The notes under the pieces are model-generated. The model saw only the letters and a list, made by a program, of their open reading frames with translations. It did no database searches and was not told the DNA's origin. From positions 1 through 7,734 of the forward strand of contig CANQNA010000065.1 of the NCBI GenBank assembly GCA_947625005.1: a stretch of 7,734 nt of DNA. Reading direction: 5' to 3'. This DNA comes from an uncultured Bacilli bacterium. GTDB lineage: Bacteria > Bacillota_I > Bacilli_A > RF39 > UBA660. Below are positions 1 to 4,901 of the stretch, piece by piece. Made by a program: the position numbers and the translations under genes. The stretch's first letter is position 1. Every line of letters begins with the position of its first letter.

Positions 1-60
1 TTATAATCCTTTATTTCGATAAAACTGTTATTTTAATTTAAGATTTCTTTCTATTTAGAC

Positions 61-94
61 ATAAAAAAAGTCCATAAGTATTATGAACTTTTAA
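61..94 (-). terminator. Intrinsic terminator of tRNA-His
   Basis: On the minus strand an 11-bp hairpin (arms at 81-91 and 67-77, one G-U pair, 3-base loop at 78-80) is followed directly by a run of U residues (about 61-66). This is the classic shape of a rho-independent terminator. It lies about 25 bases past the tRNA 3' end. A smaller 5-bp hairpin (95-99 with 104-108) sits between it and the tRNA. Confidence 0.85.
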
Positions 95-119
95 ACACCC
101 AAAGGTGTAAAATTTAATA

Positions 120-196
120 TGGGGCGAAGTATGGGAATCGAACCCATGCATACCGGAGCCACAATCCGGCGTGTTAACCACTTCACCAACTTCGCC
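120..196 (-). tRNA. tRNA-His (anticodon GUG), CCA encoded
   Basis: The minus strand folds as a complete tRNA. It has an 8-bp acceptor stem (189-196 with 123-130) followed by an encoded CCA (120-122), a T arm with a 5-bp stem and a TTCGATT loop (131-147), and an anticodon stem CCGGA/TCCGG whose loop TTGTGGC gives anticodon GTG (160-162). The eighth acceptor pair is the G-1:C73 pair that marks tRNA-His and is the main identity element for HisRS; here G-1 is genome-encoded, as in most bacteria. The tRNA stands alone as a single-gene unit with its own promoter just upstream and terminator just downstream. No clustered tRNAs and no integrase or att-like duplication are visible nearby. Confidence 0.97.
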
Positions 197-207
197 ATAA
201 CACTATG

Positions 208-236
208 ATTTTATCAAATATTATAATACTTTGCAA
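208..236 (-). promoter_or_regulatory. Promoter of tRNA-His
   Basis: The minus strand shows TTGCAA (231-236), a 17-base spacer and TAAAAT (208-213), a good match to a sigma-A promoter. The predicted start near 201 would leave only about 5 bases of leader before the mature tRNA 5' end at 196, typical of a dedicated tRNA promoter. Confidence 0.75.
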
Positions 237-250
237 GTAATTTATTTTGT

Positions 251-275
251 AATAAAAAAACACCATTTGGTGCTT
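251..275 (-). terminator. Terminator overlapping the stop codon of the 385-aa surface protein gene
   Basis: The minus strand has a 7-bp hairpin (AAGCACC at 269-275 with GGTGTTT at 258-264, one G-U pair, 4-base loop at 265-268) leading into a U-rich tract. The 5' arm includes two bases of the TAA stop codon (274-276), so gene and terminator overlap. It also separates this gene from the tRNA-His promoter. Confidence 0.75.
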
Positions 276-1431
276 ATTTTATAATATATGGATCATTAAC
301 TGTTCCTGTTCCACTTTCAATAACTAATTTATTATCAACATACATTACTGGTCTAACATTTTGTTCTTCATTAACTGAACAATCTGAACTAATAGAATTA
401 ATACCAGCACTTTCTTCAGTAGAGTTATCTTCTGTATAAGTAATACAGAAAACTTTAGTTGCATCTGATGTATTTGGTACTATAGTGTATTCGGTAACAT
501 TAGTTTTTAACCAATTTTCAGCATAAATATAATCACTTAAATACATTAATCCTATAGTAGATGGACCTGAAGCATTAAACCCTTCTTGAGCTAGAGCATT
601 ACCTCTTTCATAATTATAATAATCTTTATTATTTTCTAAAACTTTATCTATACCTGCTGTATAATAAGTAACCTCTTTTAAATTATCTTTTAATGTATTA
701 ATTAAAGCTTCTTTATAATCAACATTTAAATAAGTATTTAAAGAACTAGTTAAATAATTATTTGTTTCTCCAAACATATGCGATCCAATAGATTCATTAG
801 TAATTAATTTTAAATAATTTTTATCATCAATTTTGCTTATACCTAATACTCTATAGATTATATTATCAATACTAACATAGTTATTAGTTCCAGTTAAATC
901 TCTATAATCATTTAAATCAGTTAAAGTTAAAGTTCCATTAATTAATAATTTATTTTGTAATAAAGTCTCATCATATACAGTAGAAATATTGCCATTTTCT
1001 AAATCATTTCCAACATAACCACCGTCAGCAAAAAACTTAACATTTTGCTCTTCATTTGTATTATTAGTAATTACTAAATCAATACTATTTGTCGCTTTAC
1101 TATCAATAATGCTTTTAGCTTCTTTCAAAGAAGTACTAGCAGTTTGTACTGTAACATTTCCTTCATATTGTAAACGATAAATAGTTGCTACTTCATAATT
1201 ACTTTTTAAAAGTATGTTAATTTTTTTTACTTCATAAGGTTTTATAGTAATACTATTGTTATTTAAATCGGCACTAGTTAAATCATAAGATAACTTTGCT
1301 ACTTTAACATCTGTTGCTGTTCCTTTTTCATTAGCAACAAAATAAGCAAATGTACTTTTTAAACCATAAGTTAAAACTACTAATAGTACTATCACAGAAA
1401 AATATACTGCTAAAGATTTTTTATTATTCAT
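274..1431 (-). CDS. Membrane-anchored/secreted surface protein with SipW-like N-terminus and C-terminal RPV..GTGT-NDPY domain
   Basis: The protein has 385 residues. A short basic start (MNNKK) is followed by a hydrophobic segment (about residues 8-24) and then STFAYF (about 26-31). This resembles the signal/anchor region of SipW-dependent TasA/camelysin-like proteins, whose conserved part ends in A-Y/F-F. Residues about 40-145 look like a beta-rich ectodomain. From about 170 there is a pattern seen in many gut Firmicutes surface proteins: YRDLTGTNNYVSID, IYRVLGI, YLKLITNESIG, then GLMYLSDYIYA (about 293-303) and VRPVMYVD (about 359-366). The protein ends in GTGTVNDPYIIK. This C-terminal unit is similar to DUF6273-type domains, whose function is not established. 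No catalytic site is recognisable. The ATG at 1431 is supported by AGGGA (1438-1442) with 6-base spacing. The gene has its own promoter and terminator, so it is a single-gene unit. I infer an extracellular, membrane- or wall-associated role; fibre formation like TasA is possible but not shown. Confidence 0.75.
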   Translation of the reverse strand: MNNKKSLAVYFSVIVLLVVLTYGLKSTFAYFVANEKGTATDVKVAKLSYDLTSADLNNNSITIKPYEVKKINILLKSNYEVATIYRLQYEGNVTVQTASTSLKEAKSIIDSKATNSIDLVITNNTNEEQNVKFFADGGYVGNDLENGNISTVYDETLLQNKLLINGTLTLTDLNDYRDLTGTNNYVSIDNIIYRVLGISKIDDKNYLKLITNESIGSHMFGETNNYLTSSLNTYLNVDYKEALINTLKDNLKEVTYYTAGIDKVLENNKDYYNYERGNALAQEGFNASGPSTIGLMYLSDYIYAENWLKTNVTEYTIVPNTSDATKVFCITYTEDNSTEESAGINSISSDCSVNEEQNVRPVMYVDNKLVIESGTGTVNDPYIIK

Positions 1432-1455
1432 TATATTTCCCTACTCTCCATATCT

Positions 1456-1484
1456 ATAATAAAGCAAAATAGAAAAAAAGACAA
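1456..1484 (-). promoter_or_regulatory. Promoter of the 385-aa surface protein gene
   Basis: The minus strand shows TTGTCT (1479-1484), a 17-base spacer and TATTAT (1456-1461). The predicted start near 1449 gives a very short leader of about 18 bases that consists mostly of the ribosome binding region. The match is moderate, and such sequences arise by chance in AT-rich DNA, but position and spacing are right. Confidence 0.6.
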
Positions 1485-1531
1485 GTTTTAATAGATAAGT
1501 TAACTTTGGATTTACATATTATTTAATTTAT

Positions 1532-1561
1532 AAAAAAAAGAAACAGCTTTAACTATTTCTT
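1532..1561 (-). terminator. Terminator of the 445-aa surface protein gene
   Basis: The minus strand has a 9-bp hairpin (1553-1561 with 1538-1546, one G-U pair, loop at 1547-1552) followed by a run of U residues (1532-1537). It starts about 10 bases after the TAA stop at 1571-1573. A second, perfect 7-bp inverted repeat (1559-1575) overlaps its outer arm and the stop codon, so only one of the two can fold completely at a time. Confidence 0.85.
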
Positions 1562-1570
1562 AATTCTAAA

Positions 1571-2908
1571 TTAAGCTTTTTTTACTTTTTTAATAGATTT
1601 ATATCCAATAAATGAAATGGCAAGTAAACTTAATAATCCTGTTCCTGTATAAATCATAATTGTATCCAATGTTTTTGGATTTTCAGCCTTTGCTTGGGTT
1701 GTAGTAACTGTATTAGTTGCAATTTTATTGTCAACATAAGCTATTGCGTATGTTGAAAATTCATCAGATGCAAATGTTAATGTTTTTCCATCTTTTGATA
1801 CAGTTGCATCTAAAACAGTAATTGTTCCTTCATGATCTCTTATTATATAATATTTTCTATTATATCCCTCATCTAATTTTGGTAAATCTGTTGGTACTTT
1901 AACAGTTAAATTAATTTTATCTGTTAATTTTGTTAAATGACCTAAAACTTCATTATTTCCTTTAACTTCAATGGAAATATCAAAAAATTTAGCAAGTTTA
2001 ATATTTGAAAATTTTTCAGAAGCCTCTTTTTCCATAGTAGATTTTATTTCAGTTGTTACTTCTTTTTCTTCATCTAATACTACATCAACATTAATATCAG
2101 TAAAAGGTAATGAACTAACTAAACCACTTTCTTCTAAAGATTTTGTTAAAATATCATTTAAATTTTTATCTTCACTAGTTACATTAGAATCTGCAACAAC
2201 AATATCTTGTTTATTATATACTTCTACATTATTAGTTTGAATATTGCAAAACCAAATCCATCTAATAGTGGAAGCATCAGTAAGTTCTTTAATATCGCCT
2301 GTTGAACCTATAGGAAATTCTTCTTCCATTATTAAAGATTTACTACCTATAATTTTATCAGTTGAATCAGAAATAGTAATAGTTAATTTAGTTTGATTAT
2401 TTTCTCTTGTTATTTTCCAATCATATTTATAAATGTCTTCTTTTGTTACATTAGCAATTTTTACCCATTCGCCAGTTTTTCCAGAATGATATTCAATGGC
2501 AATATTTTCACCATCCATATTTTCAGTTCTAACATTAATTTCATTAGCATAACCAAAATGAGCGGTTTGTTTAGGATCTTTAAATGATAAAGATATTTCA
2601 AAATATTCTTGATGTTTTATTTTTTTAGTATCTAAACCTATATATAAAGCTTCTTCGATACCTTCACCAATTGTTGTATTTCCTCCTTCTAAAAATGGAC
2701 CTTTACCCATACCAGCTTCTACTGCATTTCCTGTAAGAATAGTTTTATTTTTTCCTTCTGGTGTTACAGTACCTAATGTTTCTGTACCCCCATCTTCTTT
2801 TGGCATTTCTGTTTTCCAATCACTTGATTTATAGTTTGTTAAAGCGTTTACATTAATAGTAATTAGGGCAATGGCTATAACAAACATTCCACTTAATAAT
2901 TTTTTCAT
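1571..2908 (-). CDS. Secreted cell wall-anchored surface protein with NPKTLD sorting signal
   Basis: The protein has 445 residues and both ends of a classical sortase substrate. The N-terminus is a signal peptide (MKKLL, hydrophobic core about 8-20, probable cleavage after N-V-N-A at 22). The C-terminus carries NPKTLD (410-415), a hydrophobic stretch (about 416-435) and a basic tail (KKVKKA). NPKT replaces the LPXTG of sortase A substrates and has L where NPKTGD-type signals have G. Residues about 50-235 look like a beta-sandwich ectodomain. About 240-335 is charged and beta/alpha mixed, and about 345-392 contains the RKYYIIRDHEGTITVLDA...EFSTYAIAYVD pattern found before the anchor in many Firmicutes surface proteins. 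I recognise no catalytic motif. No sortase gene lies in the window. The ATG at 2908 has AAAGGA (2915-2920) 6 bases upstream, plus a second AGGAGAG (2921-2927). It has its own promoter and terminator. A role in adhesion or cell-surface structure is inference only. Confidence 0.8.
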   Translation of the reverse strand: MKKLLSGMFVIAIALITINVNALTNYKSSDWKTEMPKEDGGTETLGTVTPEGKNKTILTGNAVEAGMGKGPFLEGGNTTIGEGIEEALYIGLDTKKIKHQEYFEISLSFKDPKQTAHFGYANEINVRTENMDGENIAIEYHSGKTGEWVKIANVTKEDIYKYDWKITRENNQTKLTITISDSTDKIIGSKSLIMEEEFPIGSTGDIKELTDASTIRWIWFCNIQTNNVEVYNKQDIVVADSNVTSEDKNLNDILTKSLEESGLVSSLPFTDINVDVVLDEEKEVTTEIKSTMEKEASEKFSNIKLAKFFDISIEVKGNNEVLGHLTKLTDKINLTVKVPTDLPKLDEGYNRKYYIIRDHEGTITVLDATVSKDGKTLTFASDEFSTYAIAYVDNKIATNTVTTTQAKAENPKTLDTIMIYTGTGLLSLLAISFIGYKSIKKVKKA

Positions 2909-2954
2909 ATTTTTTCCTTTCTCTCCTTTTGTAAAATTTTATTTTTACACTTTT

Positions 2955-2983
2955 ATTATAATTCTACCCTCTCCCTTCGTCAA
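2955..2983 (-). promoter_or_regulatory. Near-consensus promoter of the 445-aa surface protein gene
   Basis: The minus strand shows TTGACG (2978-2983), a 17-base spacer and a perfect TATAAT (2955-2960), the strongest promoter match in the window. Transcription would start near 2948, giving a leader of about 40 bases. That leader begins with a GTAAAA/TTTTAC inverted repeat (2943-2948 with 2931-2936) and ends with two adjacent purine-rich ribosome binding sequences. The 5' hairpin could stabilise the mRNA; this is inference. The match predicts strong constitutive expression. Confidence 0.85.
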
Positions 2984-3020
2984 TTAAATATATTATTGTT
3001 TACATTTAGTATGAATGAAT

Positions 3021-3049
3021 TTGACATGTATTAAATTTCTTTATATAAA
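3021..3049 (+). promoter_or_regulatory. Possible opposite-strand promoter facing serS
   Basis: The plus strand contains a perfect TTGACA (3021-3026), a 17-base spacer and TATAAA (3044-3049). It would start RNA near 3056, inside the left arm of the serS terminator hairpin, and run antisense through the 3' end of serS. No plus-strand gene follows. It may be chance in AT-rich DNA. Confidence 0.35.
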
Positions 3050-3093
3050 AAAATAATTATCAATATATTATATGATTTTTTTGATAATTATTT
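3047..3093 (-). terminator. Terminator hairpin downstream of serS
   Basis: A perfect 13-bp AU-rich inverted repeat (3051-3063 with 3081-3093, 17-base loop) lies about 20 bases past the serS stop codon. On the minus strand the stem is followed by a U run (about 3047-3053, partly inside the stem). The stem is long but contains only two G-C pairs, so efficiency is uncertain. On the plus strand the same repeat is followed only by a short U-rich segment. Confidence 0.7.
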
Positions 3094-3111
3094 TATATTA
3101 AGTTTAATTTT

Positions 3112-4395
3112 TTACTTTTTCTCTATCTTTTCTTTTCCACCCATATATGGTTGTAATACTTTTGGAATTTTTATTGATCCATCGCTCATATAATTATTTT
3201 CAATTAAGGCTATTAAACCTCTTGGAGAAGCAACCACTGTATTATTTAATGTTGCTAAATATTTATTTCCTTCACTTGTTTTCATTCTAATTCCTAATCT
3301 TCTTGCTTGAGCAGTTCCTAAAGTTGAACAAGATCCAACCTCAAAATATTTCTGTTGACGAGGAGACCAAGCTTCAATATCACAAGATTTTACTTTTAAA
3401 TCTGCTAAATCACCACTACAACATTCTAAGGTTCTTACAGGTACATCTAAACTTCTAAAAAATTCTACAGTAAATTGCCACATTTTATTATACCAATCCA
3501 TAGCATCCTCTGGTTTACATAAAACTACCATTTCTTGCTTTTCAAATTGATGAACTCGATATAATCCTCTCTCTTCTAGGCCATGCGCTCCTACTTCTTT
3601 TCTAAAACATGGAGAATATGAAGTCATAGCAATTGGTAAAGTTTCTTCTTTAATTATTTCGCCTTTAAATTTACCAATCATAGAATGCTCACTTGTACCA
3701 ATTAAAAATAAATCTTCACCCTCTATTTTATACATCATGGCATCCATTTCAGCAAAACTCATTACACCTGTTACTACATCACTTCTTATCATAAATGGTG
3801 GAATACAATAAGTAAAACCTTTATCGATCATAAAATCTCTGGCGTAACTAATAATTGCTTCATGAAGTCTTGCAATATCCCCCATTAAATAATAAAATCC
3901 ATTACCACTAGTTCTTCCAGCAGCTTCTTTATCTAAACCATTTAAAGCTTCACAAATATCTGCATGATAAGGGATTTCATAATTTGGAACAACTGCTTCT
4001 CCAAATTTTTCAATTTCTACATTTTCTGTATCATCTTTTCCAATTGGCACTGAATCATCAATAATTTGAGGAATTATCATCATTTTTTCTTTGATTTCTG
4101 CATTTATTTTTGCTTCTTCTTCTTCTATATTACTAATTTTTTCATTAATTTCTTTAACTTCATTTTTCATGTCATTAGCTTCATCTATTTTTTTATCTCG
4201 CATAAGTTGTCCAATTTGCCCACTTTTTTCATTTCTTTCTTGACGCAAATTATCTCCAGTCAATTTTAATTTTCGAACACGGTCATCTAATTGAACGATT
4301 TCCTCTACTATAGGTATTTTTTCTTCTTGAAATTTCTTTTTTATATTTTCACAAACTAATTCTTTATTTTCTCTTATTAATTTAATATCTATCAT
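3112..4395 (-). CDS. serS: Serine--tRNA ligase (seryl-tRNA synthetase)
   Basis: This cytoplasmic class II synthetase charges tRNA-Ser (and tRNA-Sec, where present) with serine using ATP. The length of 427 residues is normal for the family. It begins MIDIKLIREN, like most bacterial SerRS. Residues about 28-105 form the charged coiled-coil arm that recognises the long variable arm of tRNA-Ser. The catalytic core follows: LIGTSEH with T234 and E236 at the serine pocket, motif 2 FRKEVGAHGLEERGLYRVHQF (264-284) and motif 3 around SPRGLIALIENN (390-401, R392). The region before motif 3 is unusual: FEVGSCSTLGTAQARR (351-366) stands where most bacterial enzymes have an SSCSN..DFQARR pattern. This suggests a divergent SerRS subtype, perhaps closer to archaeal-like or second-copy SerRS. 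Its start codon lies one base after the TAA of the upstream DUF1653 gene, and its ribosome binding site (GAGG, 4405-4408) is inside that gene, so translation is probably coupled. Transcription is probably controlled by the serine T-box. Confidence 0.96.
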   Translation of the reverse strand: MIDIKLIRENKELVCENIKKKFQEEKIPIVEEIVQLDDRVRKLKLTGDNLRQERNEKSGQIGQLMRDKKIDEANDMKNEVKEINEKISNIEEEEAKINAEIKEKMMIIPQIIDDSVPIGKDDTENVEIEKFGEAVVPNYEIPYHADICEALNGLDKEAAGRTSGNGFYYLMGDIARLHEAIISYARDFMIDKGFTYCIPPFMIRSDVVTGVMSFAEMDAMMYKIEGEDLFLIGTSEHSMIGKFKGEIIKEETLPIAMTSYSPCFRKEVGAHGLEERGLYRVHQFEKQEMVVLCKPEDAMDWYNKMWQFTVEFFRSLDVPVRTLECCSGDLADLKVKSCDIEAWSPRQQKYFEVGSCSTLGTAQARRLGIRMKTSEGNKYLATLNNTVVASPRGLIALIENNYMSDGSIKIPKVLQPYMGGKEKIEKK

Positions 4396-4396
4396 T

Positions 4397-4624
4397 TTAT
4401 TTTTCCTCTACTTTCTCAAAGCGATATTTTTGGTTAGTAACATTATCAATTCTTTTACTAATATCTTCTTTGCTTAAAAATAAATGTTTAGGTCTTGCCC
4501 ATAATTCATTATTATGTTCATATATAACTAATTCTTCTAAAGTTTCCGAGTGTTTAGCAAGTCCTTTTACTGTAACAATAAAACCTTTAAAATGTCTAAA
4601 TTTATCTCCTATTTTTATTTCCAT
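4397..4624 (-). CDS. DUF1653 family small protein
   Basis: This is a 75-residue soluble protein with no signal peptide or membrane segment. The stretch GDKFRHFKGF (about 6-15), followed by AKHSETLEELVIYEH (about 23-37) and LWARPKHLF (about 41-49), matches the DUF1653 pattern G.YRHFKG...V...A.HSET.E.LV.Y......WVRP..MF. The fold is small and beta-rich; the molecular function is not established as far as I know. The start is firm: ATG at 4624 with a perfect AGGAGG (4629-4634) immediately after the U tract of the T-box terminator. It is the first gene after the serine T-box and ends one base before the serS ATG. I infer a housekeeping role connected with translation or growth state; the sequence does not show which. 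Confidence 0.85.
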   Translation of the reverse strand: MEIKIGDKFRHFKGFIVTVKGLAKHSETLEELVIYEHNNELWARPKHLFLSKEDISKRIDNVTNQKYRFEKVEEK

Positions 4625-4636
4625 ATTTCCTCCTAG

Positions 4637-4678
4637 AAAAAAAGATGGTACTTAAGGAGTGCATAGCACGGTACCATC
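4637..4678 (-). terminator. Regulated terminator of the serine T-box
   Basis: The minus strand has an 8-bp stem, GATGGTAC (4671-4678) with GTACCATC (4644-4651), followed by seven U residues (4637-4643). The 5' arm includes the conserved T-box bulge sequence, so this hairpin cannot form together with the antiterminator (AAGGA and GTGC pairing with GCAC and UCCUU). This is the expected transcription-attenuation arrangement. Confidence 0.9.
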
Positions 4679-4710
4679 CTTTATTTTACTTAATTTAGAT
4701 AACGGTTTTA
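4669..4710 (-). repeat. 42-base block identical to the proline T-box leader
   Basis: This segment of the serine T-box, covering the CCGTTATC linker and the first half of the antiterminator, is identical base for base to 7607-7648 in the proline T-box. A second identical block of 28 bases (4768-4795 and 7705-7732) covers the apical part of stem I. Part of this reflects conservation of T-boxes in general, but the identical linker suggests a shared recent origin. Confidence 0.9.
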
Positions 4711-4834
4711 ACCGGTAGTGATTAACTACACTAACAGGGAGATTCATATAATTTATTTATTAGTTTCCACCAACCACTAACTCTCTTTAAAATAATCTTA
4801 TACTATTATCCTGTATTATCGCTTTATATGCTTA

Positions 4835-4863
4835 ATATTAGCATTTTTTTTCAATTTATGCAA
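4835..4863 (-). promoter_or_regulatory. Promoter of the serine T-box operon
   Basis: The minus strand shows TTGCAT (4858-4863), a 17-base spacer and TAATAT (4835-4840), preceded by TGC, which gives an extended -10 (TGN). The predicted start near 4828 is just before stem I of the T-box, as expected for this class of leader. Confidence 0.75.
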
Positions 4864-4901
4864 TTATTTTTTATTAAATCTTTTTAGATTATAAATGACA
4901 A

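Larger units (their letters stand above)
4633..4828 (-). promoter_or_regulatory. Serine-specific T-box riboswitch (specifier UCU) controlling DUF1653-serS
   Basis: The leader of about 195 bases contains the usual T-box parts in order on the minus strand. Stem I closes with ACAGG (near 4810) and CCTGT (near 4735) and carries the AGTA-type internal loop element and the apical AGAGAG...GGTTGGTG sequence (4768-4795). The specifier UCU (Ser) lies at 4740-4742, preceded by GAA and followed by C. A hairpin GTAGT/ACTAC comes next, then the conserved CCGTTATC linker, and then the T-box AGGATGGTACCGTG. The antiterminator pairs AAGGA with UCCUU and GTGC with GCAC around the bulge UGGUACC. Established mechanism: uncharged tRNA-Ser pairs with the specifier through its anticodon and with UGGN through its acceptor end, stabilising the antiterminator and allowing transcription of the operon. 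The bulge reads UGGU, which pairs best with a tRNA having A73; bacterial tRNA-Ser usually has G73, so a U-G wobble is implied. Confidence 0.95.

Noticed and set aside
1..60. Possible start region of a further minus-strand gene (AAAGGA on the minus strand at 7-12)
   Set aside because: Any start codon would lie outside the window. A single purine-rich hexamer in AT-rich DNA is not enough to call a gene or a leader.
120..196. tRNA-His as an integration site for a mobile element
   Set aside because: There is no integrase, no direct repeat of the tRNA 3' end and no transposase or phage gene in the window.
1971..2240. Plus-strand open frame of 89 codons inside the 445-aa gene
   Set aside because: It lies wholly antisense to a well-supported gene with signal peptide and sorting signal. 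Its sequence is a low-complexity mirror of that gene and it has no good ribosome binding site.
2393..2587. Plus-strand open frame of 64 codons rich in Phe and Ile
   Set aside because: It is antisense to the same surface protein gene. The hydrophobic composition is what AT-rich Lys/Glu/Asn codons give on the other strand.
4066..4269. Plus-strand open frame of 67 codons that looks like a membrane protein
   Set aside because: It is the complement of the SerRS coiled-coil arm; Lys/Glu/Asn codons read in reverse give Phe/Ile. There is no independent support.
4470..4655. Plus-strand open frame of 61 codons
   Set aside because: It is antisense to the DUF1653 gene and part of the T-box terminator, both strongly supported on the minus strand.
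4876..4890. AATCT/AGATT hairpin after the GH25 gene as a terminator
   Set aside because: The stem is only 5 A/T-rich pairs and no U run follows on the minus strand, so I do not call it a terminator.
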